Of a stretch of DNA of 36,736 nt, positions 27,101-35,321 are shown piece by piece. The notes beneath the pieces are model-generated. The model had not been told where the DNA came from, did not search any database, and saw nothing but the letters and a program-made list of their open reading frames with translations. Position numbers and translations under genes: made by a program. Origin of the DNA: Oscillospiraceae bacterium. Its GTDB lineage: Bacteria; Bacillota; Clostridia; Oscillospirales; Ruminococcaceae. The stretch lies in NCBI GenBank assembly GCA_017438745.1, contig JAFRUS010000032.1, positions 1-36,736 of the forward strand, given 5' to 3'. Position 1 is the stretch's first letter; each line of letters starts with the position of its first letter.

Positions 27101-27856
27101 ATAGTTTGGATCATTATCTTTATATGCGTGAATCATAAAAAGATCTGAAACGGAACTGAATTCGTCTATTTCTCCGCCTGCAGTGGCTGGTTCTTTTGAA
27201 GAAGCTGCGTATGGAAGATTAAGTGATTCAAGAGTGAAGCAGTTTTTCAGCATATTTGAACACATAAATTTAACGGAATCAGGTATAACAAGTTCAGTGA
27301 TTCCACTGCAGTTAGAAAATGCATAATCCCAGATTCTTTCAAGACGGTTTCCGAGTTTTATTTCTTTAACTGAAGAACAGCCATCGAAAGAATGGCTTCC
27401 AATGATTGTTACTGAATCAGGTATTACAAGAACACCTGATTCTGTTTTTGTTATGTCATCGCATGAAGATGAAGTAAGATTTTTGAAACCGGAGAACGCA
27501 AAGTCACCTATTTTAGTTATCACACGACCGTTATCCGGATCCTCATTTTCAAACAGAATCTGAGTTACCAGCTCTGCGTTTTTAAACGGACATTTCGTAG
27601 AGGCGTCCATTGGCCCGTAACCATGAATACGGAGAAGTCCATTGCTGTAAATGTAACCGTTAATGTTAGGACCGATTTTTACAGTTTCAATAATGTCCTC
27701 ATCAGCCGGTATGGCAGTAATAAGAGGTGCCGCATTTTCGTTTTCCACAGCAACTGCTGTGTCAGCAGAATACTGATTCAGAACACCGGTATCCGGCGTT
27801 AAAGCGGCTGTACATATAAGGATACTCATTACCCCTGCGATAATTTTCTTATGCAT
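24161..27856 (-). CDS. BspA-like leucine-rich repeat surface protein with LPXTG anchor
   Basis: Large cell-wall protein (1231 residues), probably for adhesion or substrate contact. A signal peptide (about 1-32) precedes BspA/LRR_5-type repeats (about 110-870) with IPDSVTxIGxxAFxxC cores. At a higher level four modules of 167 to 183 residues repeat, each marked by SSVSDLF..H.Y..NDPN.F and YSIS.I.VTGG (near 235, 402, 585, 754). Next come a BIG2-like domain (about 889-955, SVSDDGILTAGKEGKASVEV), a Thr/Glu/Val-rich stalk (about 965-1105), a short domain, then LPQTG near 1189, a hydrophobic helix and a basic tail (DRRRKSDK). Sortase anchoring is predicted. No dockerin is seen. AAAGGAG precedes the ATG. 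It follows the DUF2207-like gene by 132 bases on the same strand. Confidence 0.93.
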   Translation of the reverse strand: MHKKIIAGVMSILICTAALTPDTGVLNQYSADTAVAVENENAAPLITAIPADEDIIETVKIGPNINGYIYSNGLLRIHGYGPMDASTKCPFKNAELVTQILFENEDPDNGRVITKIGDFAFSGFKNLTSSSCDDITKTESGVLVIPDSVTIIGSHSFDGCSSVKEIKLGNRLERIWDYAFSNCSGITELVIPDSVKFMCSNMLKNCFTLESLNLPYAASSKEPATAGGEIDEFSSVSDLFMIHAYKDNDPNYFKEYSISKIVIRGGDKVPDYAFASLSTLKEIDLSGTMIDSIGESAFKSCLSLETIKFPESLKSIGKSAFAYCSKISDLSLNYGLETIETKAFDNCTGLKELVIPDSVTSMGTNMLNRCTTLESLQIPYAATNKNCSDAEGTIDEVSSVSDLFINHGYKDNDPNNFTDYSISRITVTGGEKIPDYAFASLSTLKEIDLSKSKVTSIGDKAFSRCHKLENVILNDNIESIGSYAYSQTAIKALPDNKMIKTLGDGVFEGCEGLGNITIPESYQTLGNNVFRNCKGITELVIPENITSMGTGVFNGCTELKTLTLPYAATSKDVTETFGKTNELTSVSDLFINHGYKSNDPNNFDGYSISKIIITGGSIIPEYAFASLSTLKEIDFSQTKITNIGDYAYLNCLALETIEFPETLKWIGKNAFENCTSMSDFNLNYGLETIDTAAFKNCTGIKTLVIPDSVTTMSANMLNGCTNLETLQIPFASTRKSSVYKYNNDPVDTVSSVSDLFIIHGYFDNDPNIFSNYSVSRIIVTGGETIPDYAFAGFSALTEIDLSPTKAEFIGKGTFKNCINAEKIILPATVKSIDESAFAGSNSDVYIYDPECTVSENAFSDDYSGTIHGMTESVIKSLSDSKEYKFDALDDEIIIGPVNITLHTGETYKINSNKKDLKFTSSDAEVVSVSDDGILTAGKEGKASVEVKAAEDQSSSMNIWVRNPFVTEAPAVTEPAVTTTEAVTTTVTETEASETTPTEAVTTTVLETVPTTVTTTESVTTTAETTVTSTEPVTTKAETTVTTVTTTEAVTAAAETTVTTVTSTEAVTTAVETTVTTVSSTEAVTTAAETTAASETEPAVTDSDPSDTDIEDPTDRILFNIASLEEFSEWAKVDYSIRTGKPAAEAVVIPVTAKYYKIEIKDENGNILDTYSINPKIGIGTTSNNEVVNLPQTGNNSRKNLFTAFAALLMTVLGAAAMKFSGIFDRRRKSDK
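24540..24965 (-). repeat. low-complexity Thr-rich stalk repeats
   Basis: Within the BspA-like gene, units such as TEAVTTAAETTVTTV recur several times with small changes. The antisense strand stays open here only because of this composition. Rigid, probably glycosylatable spacer between the repeats and the wall anchor. Confidence 0.8.
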
Positions 27857-27988
27857 TTCTTACTCTCCTTTAGAAAAAATGGATGTTTTAAACGTATATA
27901 ATTTTTTACTGTATATCAAAATATACAACACACGTAAATTATATCTTTGATGTTTGAACAATAGCAAGTCAAATGTTGCGGTTATAAA

Positions 27989-29605
27989 TCAGTCGGCGCC
28001 GCCGCCGCCACAGCTGGAGCAGCTTGAACAACTTGAGCAACTGGAGCAGCTGCTGCCTGATGATGATGATCTGTCCGGGTCGGACGGATATGTTGTGTAG
28101 AGATAGTAACTGAGTTCACATAAGCTGTCATCACAGTCAATGTCAGGATTCTTAGCTGTACGTTCAGGATTGTTGATGAGTGTGAGCAGGGTGAAGCTGT
28201 CGATTTTACCTGTACGCTTTATAAGGTTAATACAGTCAAGTGAGCTGACTTTGTTGTTGAAATACGGACCGACCTTGGACCAGAGTTTGATGTCAGCTTT
28301 AATCTGTTCCATAGCACCTGAATTTTCAAGCTGGCCGTAAAGAGTACTGTTCTTAAGAGCTTTTTCGTATGCTTCGTTCCAGTCATTGAGCTTGGTGTAG
28401 AAATCGTAAAGAACATGGCGGTCGTCAAGTGTTTCCTTTATTGTATTGTATGTAATACTTGTTACATTACCGTCATCGTAGTTTTTGAAAGTCCCGGTTA
28501 CAAGATTTAAGAAAGCAAGATTATATTCGTCCTGTACGCTGTCATTTGTGCTGCGGTAATTGTTGTGAATGATGATACCGTTATCGCCGAATTCAACATT
28601 GCCGATTTTAGCGAGTTCGAATAATTCAATGTATAAAAGAATAAAATGCTCTTTTGAAAAAATAATATTATTACTCAGTGTTGCGTACCATGTGTAAGGA
28701 ATGTTCTGGCGTTCAAGTCTTCCTGCTGCGTCGATAAGGCAGTTCGGATCTTTTTTCAGAGTTTTCTTAGCTTTTCTTGCAGGTGCTTTAATTCCTGTAT
28801 ATATCAGACCGAATATCACTGCTATTACCGAAAAACCACCTACGGCGATCATCACATCTTCCGAATCGTCGCCATCGCCAGAACGTGTCACAGCCTCTGG
28901 TATTTCAACATCAATTACACGTCCGAGCCCTGAAAACCTGTCATCATTCATTTCTATATTTATTTTGTAGATACCGCTGTGATTTGATGTAGTGCATATC
29001 ATTACACCGTCTTCTACTTTGAATTCTCCGTCTGAAAGATTAACAGATATGGTATCGCTAATGTCAGGCATCCTTATAATTGCTTTTACGTCGCTTACTG
29101 ATACCGGAAAATTAACACCTATGAAACGGTAGCAGAAAGCTGCGTTATCAGATTCATTAAGTCTGACAGCATCCGGAACAAGATAGGTTATCTTATATTT
29201 AACCGTTTCGTTCTGTGCATGCTGGAACCAGTGAATCGTAAAACGGTCTGAACCTTTTTCCAGAAAATAATGTCCGTCATTTCGGTCAGTGTTGAACTGC
29301 GGTTCAGCATCGGCACCGTTTATCTGGCATGACTGAACCTGAATATCCTTGATGTATTCAAGCTGGTTGTCAGGGTTGAGGATTTCCTTGTAAAATCTTG
29401 TGAAGCTGCCTGAAGTATAGGTTACAGTCCAGTTTTCAGTAATAATGGCGTTACCGTTTTCCTGAAGATCTGCGGTGAACTCTGCGTAGTCAACCTGATA
29501 TTCCTTAGTATCGGCACTGACGCTGAGCACCGGTACCATAAGCATGATCACAACTATGAAAACAGATGAGATCAGATGCTTAATTGTTTTTGTTTTGTTT
29601 TTCAT
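27989..29605 (-). CDS. DUF2207-like membrane protein with Ser-Ser-Cys repeat tail
   Basis: Function unknown. A signal sequence or first membrane segment (about 12-31) precedes an extracellular beta-rich DUF2207-type domain (about 35-240), then one clear membrane segment (about 250-270), a basic stop-transfer stretch (KAPARKAKKTLKK) and a cytoplasmic domain of about 230 residues. The last residues are SSSSGSSC, four more SSC triplets, then GGGGAD, so Cys520, 523, 526, 529 and 532 are evenly spaced by three. Related proteins usually end in a Gly/Ser run, so the cysteine ladder is the odd part. AAAGGAG supports the ATG. It begins 16 bases after the radical SAM gene, so the two are co-transcribed, and the tail faces the cytoplasm where that enzyme works. 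Confidence 0.8.
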   Translation of the reverse strand: MKNKTKTIKHLISSVFIVVIMLMVPVLSVSADTKEYQVDYAEFTADLQENGNAIITENWTVTYTSGSFTRFYKEILNPDNQLEYIKDIQVQSCQINGADAEPQFNTDRNDGHYFLEKGSDRFTIHWFQHAQNETVKYKITYLVPDAVRLNESDNAAFCYRFIGVNFPVSVSDVKAIIRMPDISDTISVNLSDGEFKVEDGVMICTTSNHSGIYKINIEMNDDRFSGLGRVIDVEIPEAVTRSGDGDDSEDVMIAVGGFSVIAVIFGLIYTGIKAPARKAKKTLKKDPNCLIDAAGRLERQNIPYTWYATLSNNIIFSKEHFILLYIELFELAKIGNVEFGDNGIIIHNNYRSTNDSVQDEYNLAFLNLVTGTFKNYDDGNVTSITYNTIKETLDDRHVLYDFYTKLNDWNEAYEKALKNSTLYGQLENSGAMEQIKADIKLWSKVGPYFNNKVSSLDCINLIKRTGKIDSFTLLTLINNPERTAKNPDIDCDDSLCELSYYLYTTYPSDPDRSSSSGSSCSSCSSCSSCSSCGGGGAD

Positions 29606-29621
29606 GATTTTCTCCTTTTTA

Positions 29622-30611
29622 TTAGTAGTAGCAGTTTACATCTTTGTGATTGTAACTGCCAGTCATAGCATAGCTTAAGCATTTTGCGCCGCCTCTGCAC
29701 AGTTCTGCTTTCGGGCAGGTTATACACTCGTCAGGAAACTTAAAGTCCTTTAGTTCCTTTATGACCGTACTTTCCGAGTAAAGATCACACATATCCTTTT
29801 CGAGACAATTTCCTATTGTGAGCGGGAGACGCCGGCAGGGAAGAAGCGTTCCGTCTGCAAGCAGTGTGAGCAGAGTTGTTCCGGCAGAACACTGGTAGTA
29901 ACAGTTACCGCCTTCAAGAAACTGCATTGCACGATTTAAGTGTACATCCGTTTTTGAAAAAACAGTTTTCCTCATGTGTTCCTTTGTGAGAAGACTTATG
30001 ACTTCGCTGTATTCTTCAGTGGAGAGTACCTGTTCCTTGCTGCTGCCCATCGGAATAAGCCTGTCAGCCCAGAAACGGTCAATGCCTTTCTGACGGACAG
30101 CCTTTATTACCTGCTTTAACTCTTTATAATTTCCTTTATGACACGTAAATGAAACCATGGTCTGGATGCCGTGCTTTTTTAAAAGTTTAAGTCCCGCAAA
30201 TGCTTTGTCGAAGTTCCCGGTACCGCGTATTGCATCATGAGTTTTCTTCATACCGTCTATGCTTACCTGCACAAAGGAAAGGTTTTGGGATTTGTCAAGT
30301 TTCAGAGCGGTTTCCTCATCAATAAGAGTTCCGTTTGTGAGCAGTCCGTAACTTATTCCGTGCTCATCACACATTTCCATAAGATAAAAAAGATCCGGTG
30401 AAAGCAGCGGCTCGCCGCCTGTGAAATTGATGTGGCCGTGAAATTTGTTTTCAAGGCAGAAATTTAGATACTGGAAAAACAGTTTTTCCAGTTGTTCGCG
30501 TGATAATTCCGCACTGTAGTCATCCTGATAGCAGTGCGTACACCGCAGATTACAGCGATGGAGAATATGCCATTGCAGAACATGTTTTCTGCCCTTAAGC
30601 TGGTCAGTCAC
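29622..30611 (-). CDS. radical SAM/SPASM peptide- or protein-modifying enzyme
   Basis: Radical S-adenosylmethionine enzyme of 329 residues. Cys20, Cys24 and Cys27 (CNLRCTHCY) bind the catalytic 4Fe-4S cluster, and NFTGGEPLL is the usual SAM-contact motif. The C-terminal SPASM-type domain has CSAGTTLLTLLADGTLLPC, CITCPKAELCRGGAKC and a final Cys in VNCYY, for auxiliary clusters. SPASM enzymes are known maturases of sactipeptides, ranthipeptides, mycofactocin and PQQ, or activators such as AnSME. The start is GTG with GGAAGG seven bases upstream. The gene has its own promoter and is followed directly by the DUF2207-like gene with the cysteine-repeat tail, which is its likely substrate. An anaerobic sulfatase activator role is less likely, as no sulfatase is near. 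Confidence 0.88.
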   Translation of the reverse strand: MTDQLKGRKHVLQWHILHRCNLRCTHCYQDDYSAELSREQLEKLFFQYLNFCLENKFHGHINFTGGEPLLSPDLFYLMEMCDEHGISYGLLTNGTLIDEETALKLDKSQNLSFVQVSIDGMKKTHDAIRGTGNFDKAFAGLKLLKKHGIQTMVSFTCHKGNYKELKQVIKAVRQKGIDRFWADRLIPMGSSKEQVLSTEEYSEVISLLTKEHMRKTVFSKTDVHLNRAMQFLEGGNCYYQCSAGTTLLTLLADGTLLPCRRLPLTIGNCLEKDMCDLYSESTVIKELKDFKFPDECITCPKAELCRGGAKCLSYAMTGSYNHKDVNCYY

Positions 30612-30692
30612 GGGAATGCCTTCCGTTTTTTTCAGTTGTTTTCAATTCTCATACCTCTGTTTGCTTATAGAATTTTGAATAATATATAATCC

Positions 30693-30721
30693 ATTGTATC
30701 AAAATTTGCCCTTAAAGTCAA
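30693..30721 (-). promoter_or_regulatory. promoter of the radical SAM/DUF2207 operon
   Basis: Leftward TTGACT at 30,721-30,716, 17-base spacer, TACAAT at 30,698-30,693. The leader is about 75 bases. The rest of the 286-base divergent region holds the rightward promoter and no other clear feature. Confidence 0.7.
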
Positions 30722-30817
30722 TGAAAATGAAATCCGTCTTCGGATATTCCTGGTTTTGAAAAGCTTAAAAAGAAACTGTTTAACTGGTGATCGATTTTAA
30801 TGATACTTCAAATATAT

Positions 30818-30868
30818 TTGACATTTTTATAGTTTTCTATTGTAATTTGTCTGCTGTTGATGTATAAT
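30818..30868 (+). promoter_or_regulatory. two overlapping promoter candidates for the phosphorelay genes
   Basis: TTGACA at 30,818-30,823 with TGTAAT at 30,841-30,846, and TTGTAA at 30,840-30,845 with TATAAT at 30,863-30,868, both with 17-base spacers. The first has the better -35, the second the better -10. Confidence 0.65.
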
Positions 30869-30897
30869 TTATATATAGTTTTTAGGGAGGGGTTATT

Positions 30898-32595
30898 ATG
30901 CAGGAATTGCTTGAACGCAAACAGGGGCTTTACCGTACAATCCTTATAGTTGATGATGAAATGATCGAGCGGGAAATGCTTGGGGCTATGCTCAGCGACC
31001 GCTATCATATACTTTATGCAGAAAACGGCGCACTGGCGCTTGATGTTATAAATAAAGAGAAGATGAAGCTGTCACTTGTGATACTTGATCTTCACATGCC
31101 TGAACTGGATGGATACAGTCTGCTTAAGATAATCCGTGCAGATCCGGAACTGAGACGTATTCCGGTGATAATGCTTACATCGGAAAAATGTGCGGAAGTT
31201 GAAAGCCTTCAGCTTGGAGCGAGCGACTTTATTTCCAAGCCGTATGAGGCACCTGATGTTGTAAGGGCAAGAGTCATGCATTCGATTGAACTTGCAGAAG
31301 ACAGCGTAATAATCCACGAGACCGAACGAGATGAACTGACCGGACTTTTTAACAGGGAGTTTTTCTTCCAGTACGGAAAAAGACTCGACCTTCAGAACGA
31401 AAGAATGCCTATGGATGCACTGGTGATCGACATAAACAGATTTCATATGGTAAATGAGCTTTACGGCCGTGAATACGGTGATCTTGTTCTGAAAAAAATC
31501 GGAGATACCATACACAGGATAGTAAAACAGAACGGCGGACTTGCCTGTCGAAGCAATAGTGATACGTTTCTCATGTATATTCCTCACATTTCAAATTTGA
31601 AAAAGAAGCTTCCGAACTATGTCGCAGTCATAAACCGTAATCTTGAAGGCCGAAAGATAAGCGTCAGAATGGGTATTTATTCTGATGACGGAAGCGAACT
31701 TTCAATGGAACGGAGGTTTGACCGTGCTTTTCTTGCATGCCGTAAGCTCAGAGACAGCTATACGACCTGCTTTAATTTCTACAATGCGGAACTTCACAGT
31801 AAGGAACTTCATTCCGAACGTCTTATTAATGACATGGACAAGGCACTTGCAGAAAAACAGTTCAAAGTGCTTTACCAGCCGAAATACAATGTAATAGGGA
31901 ACAAGCCGAGACTTACAAGTGCCGAGGCGCTTACAAGATGGTATCATCCTGAATTCGGCGTTGTTTACCCGAAAGATTACATATCACTTTTCGAAAGCAA
32001 CGGACTTATACACAAGCTTGACCATTATGTATGGAGTGAAGCTGCGGCTCAGATAAAAAAATGGAAAGACAAATACGGCTATTATGTTCCTGTTTCCGTT
32101 AATGTTTCAAGAATAGATATTTTCAATCCGAAACTCGGCAAGATACTGACCGACATTACAAGCAGCAACGGACTGGAAAATGACAAGCTGCTTCTTGAGA
32201 TAACCGAGTCGGCATATACTGAAAACCTTCTTCAGATAATCAACACAGTTATCGGCCTTCGCGGTCAGGGATTCAAGATCGAGATGGACGATTTCGGAAG
32301 CGGATACTCATCGCTCAACATGCTGACATCGCTTCCTATCGATGCGCTTAAACTGGATATGGAGTTTATCAGAAACATCTGTGAAAGCAAGAAAGACTGC
32401 AAACTTGTCAGCATCATGATAGACATTGCAAGACTTCTTGAGGTACCGGTCATTGCTGAAGGCGTTGAGACAAAAGACCAGATGGAACTTTTAAGAAAAG
32501 TCGGATGCGACATAATCCAGGGTTATTATTTTTCAAAACCTCTTACACCTGAAGAATTTGAAGAACTTATCACTGAAGAATACATGGAGGGGTAA
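30898..32595 (+). CDS. response regulator with REC, degenerate GGDEF and EAL domains
   Basis: Phosphorylation-controlled cyclic di-GMP phosphodiesterase (565 residues, cytoplasmic). The receiver domain (about 14-130) has the acidic pair DDE, the phosphoacceptor Asp in VILDLHMPELDG, the Thr in MLTSE and the Lys in ISKPY. The GGDEF domain (about 155-300) reads SNSDT where GGDEF should be, so it cannot be a normal cyclase. The EAL domain (about 310-555) is intact: EALTRW, NVSRIDIF, ITESAY, DDFGSGYSS, EGVET and QGYYFSKPL. AGGGAGGGG precedes the ATG. Only two bases separate it from the HPt gene, and the hybrid kinase follows, so it is the likely end of that relay. Confidence 0.93.
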   Translation: MQELLERKQGLYRTILIVDDEMIEREMLGAMLSDRYHILYAENGALALDVINKEKMKLSLVILDLHMPELDGYSLLKIIRADPELRRIPVIMLTSEKCAEVESLQLGASDFISKPYEAPDVVRARVMHSIELAEDSVIIHETERDELTGLFNREFFFQYGKRLDLQNERMPMDALVIDINRFHMVNELYGREYGDLVLKKIGDTIHRIVKQNGGLACRSNSDTFLMYIPHISNLKKKLPNYVAVINRNLEGRKISVRMGIYSDDGSELSMERRFDRAFLACRKLRDSYTTCFNFYNAELHSKELHSERLINDMDKALAEKQFKVLYQPKYNVIGNKPRLTSAEALTRWYHPEFGVVYPKDYISLFESNGLIHKLDHYVWSEAAAQIKKWKDKYGYYVPVSVNVSRIDIFNPKLGKILTDITSSNGLENDKLLLEITESAYTENLLQIINTVIGLRGQGFKIEMDDFGSGYSSLNMLTSLPIDALKLDMEFIRNICESKKDCKLVSIMIDIARLLEVPVIAEGVETKDQMELLRKVGCDIIQGYYFSKPLTPEEFEELITEEYMEG

Positions 32596-32597
32596 CC

Positions 32598-32933
32598 ATG
32601 CTTACTATTGCTGATTTAAGAGAATTCGGTGCTGATGTTGATGAAGCACTTGTCAGATGTATGAACAGGGAAGATTTCTATCTCATGCTTGTAAAAAAAG
32701 CTATTGCTGATAACAGGCTGTCTCTGCTCGAAACACAGATAAACGAGAAGAATTACGATGATGCGTTTGAAACTGCACATACACTGAAGGGAATGTATAC
32801 TAATCTGTCTCTGACTCCTGTTTCTGAACCTGTATGCAGGATCACAGAGCTTCTGCGTGAAAAAACAGATACGGACTATTCTGCTCTTCTGACAGAAGCT
32901 AAATCGCAGTTTGAAATACTGCGAAGCATTTAA
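32598..32933 (+). CDS. HPt phosphotransfer protein
   Basis: Free histidine phosphotransfer protein of 111 residues, mostly helical. His61 in ETAHTLKGMYTNL is the phospho-accepting residue of the HxxKG motif. The ribosome site GGAGGGG lies over the end of the previous gene, and the two-base gap shows tight translational coupling. Such proteins carry phosphate from the receiver domain of a hybrid kinase to a final response regulator. Both partners are next door. Confidence 0.88.
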   Translation: MLTIADLREFGADVDEALVRCMNREDFYLMLVKKAIADNRLSLLETQINEKNYDDAFETAHTLKGMYTNLSLTPVSEPVCRITELLREKTDTDYSALLTEAKSQFEILRSI

Positions 32934-32945
32934 CATTAATTAAAC

Positions 32946-32982
32946 GGGAACAATTTGCGTAGTTGCTCCCTTTTTTTATAAT
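32946..32982 (+). terminator. terminator after HPt overlapping the promoter of the hybrid kinase
   Basis: GGGA-CAA (32,946-32,953) pairs with TTG-TCCC (32,963-32,970), one mismatch, then seven T. The same bases hold TTGCGT at 32,955-32,960 and TATAAT at 32,977-32,982 with a 16-base spacer, a good promoter for the kinase gene. The T-run forms part of the spacer. Confidence 0.65.
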
Positions 32983-33018
32983 GCGTAGAAAACATATCGG
33001 GTAAGGTGGGATGTAATA

Positions 33019-35148
33019 TTGTTCGGAAAACATTTTGAGTTAAATGAACATACTATTCACATAGTTGAAGATATAGGAAGACATATGCCGGGCGGATTCT
33101 TTATTTACCGAAGCGGCGGTGATGAGGAGCTGCTTTACGCCAATAAATCGGTATGCAGCTTATACGGATGTGAAACACTTTCTGAATTCAGAGAGCTTAC
33201 AGGATATACTTTCCGCGGAATGGTGCTTCCTGAGGATTATGAAGAACTGTCTGAATCTATCAGTAAACAGATGGATGCCAGTGAAGAAAAGATAGGATAT
33301 GCGGAGTACCATATCAGGAGGAAAGACGGTACTGTTCGTTATGTGGACGGTCACGGTCATTTTACTGATACACTTGCCTACGGCGGGATCTATTATGTTT
33401 TTATGTCTGATATCACCGAAAAAAAGGAAAGGGAAGAGCATGAAAACAGAAAGCTTGTAAAGGAAGTGCAGGCAGAACAGGCACGAAGGATCGAGCAGGA
33501 CAAGATGATAACGGCTCTTGCATCTGATTACCGCAGTGTTTATCATGTTGATCTTGACAACAACGATGCAGTATGCTATCGTGCTGATCCGGAAGATGAC
33601 GAGCAGACCCGTGAGTGGGTGCATTTTCCTTATCTCGAGCGGTTTGGATGGTACGCTGATCATTCCATAGATGAAAACTTCCGGAAAGCTTTCATTGATT
33701 TCATTTCTGCAGATAACATAAGAAAAGGACTTGCAAAAAGCTCTGTTATTTCATATTGCTATCTGGTACACAGAAAAGGCAAGCATTATTATGAAATGAT
33801 AAAGATAGCCAGCATTCCTCATGATGGTGAGGCTGATGACGGTATCATTCACGCAGTTTGCCTCGGGCTGACGGATATTGATGAGGACTTCAGAAATACA
33901 ATGATGAAAAACCAGGCACTTATAGAAGCTCTGGTGGCTGCGGAAAATGCCAATAACGCCAAGACTGCGTTCCTCTCCAATATGAGCCATGAGATCAGAA
34001 CTCCGATGAATGCTATAATCGGTCTTGACAGACTGGCGCTCCGCAATGAGAATCTCGATGAGGAAACAAGAGATTATCTGAAAAAGATCGGCGAAAGTGC
34101 AAGCCATCTTCTCGGCCTTATCAACGATATACTCGACATGAGCCGTATTGAGTCCGGTCGTATGGTTTTAAAGAAGGAAGTATTCCCTCTCCGCGATATC
34201 CTTGAACAGATAAATACTATGGTTATGTCCCAGTGCAAGGACAAGGGACTTAAATATCACTGCAGGATAAAGAACAACGTTGCCGAGTATTACATCGGAG
34301 ATGACATGAAACTCAAGCAGGTGCTCATCAATATTCTCAGTAATGCTATAAAGTTTACTGACGCTCCCGGCAAGGTGAAGCTGACGGTTGAGTGCGTATC
34401 TGTTTACAGGGAGAAATCATCAATAAAGTTCGTTATCAGTGATACCGGCATCGGAATGGATGAATCCTTCATTCCTAAGGTATTTGATACATTCTCTCAG
34501 GAGGACAGCAACCGTAACAATAAATTCGGAAGCACCGGTCTTGGAATGGCGATTACCAAAAATATAATTGACGTAATGAACGGCACCATTACCGTAAAAT
34601 CACGAAAAGGTGAAGGTACGGAATTCAGCGTAATAATCACATTCAATAACTGTTCACGTTCTGACGGAGCGGAAACAGGAGAGGAATTTGAAGCGAAGCC
34701 GCGTGCTGATCTTAACGGATGCCGAATACTACTTGCGGAAGACGTATTCATTAACGCTGAAATAATGAATGAGATACTTAAGGTAAAGGGCGCGGAAACT
34801 GACTACGCAGAGACCGGTGCCGTTGCACTTAAGAAATTTTCATCAAGCGAACCGGGACATTATGATGCAGTTCTCATGGATGTAAGAATGCCGGAGATGG
34901 ACGGACTGGAGGCAACATCCAGAATCCGTGCACTTGACCGTCCCGATGCTCGTATAGTTCCTATCGTTGCGATGACAGCCAATGCATTTGACGAGGATGT
35001 TCAGAGATCAATGCAGGCTGGTATGAATGCGCATCTTTCAAAGCCTGTTGAACCGGAAAAGCTTTATCAGACTCTGGAGGAGCTTATCTGGGAAGCTGAA
35101 AACAAGGTTTTACAGACCTCGAAAGATCAGGACGGAGTCAATAATTAA
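33019..35148 (+). CDS. hybrid sensor histidine kinase with PAS-like sensors and a receiver domain
   Basis: Cytoplasmic (no membrane segment seen), 709 residues. An N-terminal PAS domain (about 20-140, ending in [11 protein letters not shown]) is followed by a second PAS-like region (about 165-295), a HisKA domain with the phospho-His near 324 ([12 protein letters not shown]), an HATPase domain (about 400-545) with NAIKFT, DTGIGM and [10 protein letters not shown], and a receiver domain (about 565-690) with Asp in [12 protein letters not shown] and Lys in LSKPVEP. The start is TTG at 33,019 with AAGGTGG nine bases upstream. The nearby ATG at 33,011 is followed directly by a stop. Order of flow: kinase His, own receiver, HPt, then the EAL regulator. 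The signal is unknown. Confidence 0.9.
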   Translation: MFGKHFELNEHTIHIVEDIGRHMPGGFFIYRSGGDEELLYANKSVCSLYGCETLSEFRELTGYTFRGMVLPEDYEELSESISKQMDASEEKIGYAEYHIRRKDGTVRYVDGHGHFTDTLAYGGIYYVFMSDITEKKEREEHENRKLVKEVQAEQARRIEQDKMITALASDYRSVYHVDLDNNDAVCYRADPEDDEQTREWVHFPYLERFGWYADHSIDENFRKAFIDFISADNIRKGLAKSSVISYCYLVHRKGKHYYEMIKIASIPHDGEADDGIIHAVCLGLTDIDEDFRNTMMKNQALIEALVAAENANNAKTAFLSNMSHEIRTPMNAIIGLDRLALRNENLDEETRDYLKKIGESASHLLGLINDILDMSRIESGRMVLKKEVFPLRDILEQINTMVMSQCKDKGLKYHCRIKNNVAEYYIGDDMKLKQVLINILSNAIKFTDAPGKVKLTVECVSVYREKSSIKFVISDTGIGMDESFIPKVFDTFSQEDSNRNNKFGSTGLGMAITKNIIDVMNGTITVKSRKGEGTEFSVIITFNNCSRSDGAETGEEFEAKPRADLNGCRILLAEDVFINAEIMNEILKVKGAETDYAETGAVALKKFSSSEPGHYDAVLMDVRMPEMDGLEATSRIRALDRPDARIVPIVAMTANAFDEDVQRSMQAGMNAHLSKPVEPEKLYQTLEELIWEAENKVLQTSKDQDGVNN

Positions 35149-35156
35149 TAAATTTT

Positions 35157-35197
35157 ACACCACAGATCTGTTATATATCAGTTCTGTGGTGTTTTTT
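35157..35197 (+). terminator. terminator after the hybrid kinase
   Basis: ACACCACAGATCTG pairs with CAGTTCTGTGGTGT (35,157-35,192) with one or two imperfect pairs, followed by a six-T run. It separates the signalling cluster from miaA. Confidence 0.85.
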
Positions 35198-35210
35198 ATG
35201 TTGATTTCAG

Positions 35211-35239
35211 TTGACGAAACATGAGGGTAATGGTAAAAT
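35211..35239 (+). promoter_or_regulatory. promoter of miaA
   Basis: TTGACG at 35,211-35,216, 17-base spacer, TAAAAT at 35,234-35,239. The predicted leader is about 75 bases and carries a short open frame that overlaps the miaA start. Confidence 0.7.
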
Positions 35240-35321
35240 AAAAAGGTGAATGTGTACGGAAAATTTGAGCGGGATATAATGGACGGAGAGCAGTATAAAC
35301 TGATTAAACGGAGAAAGATAT

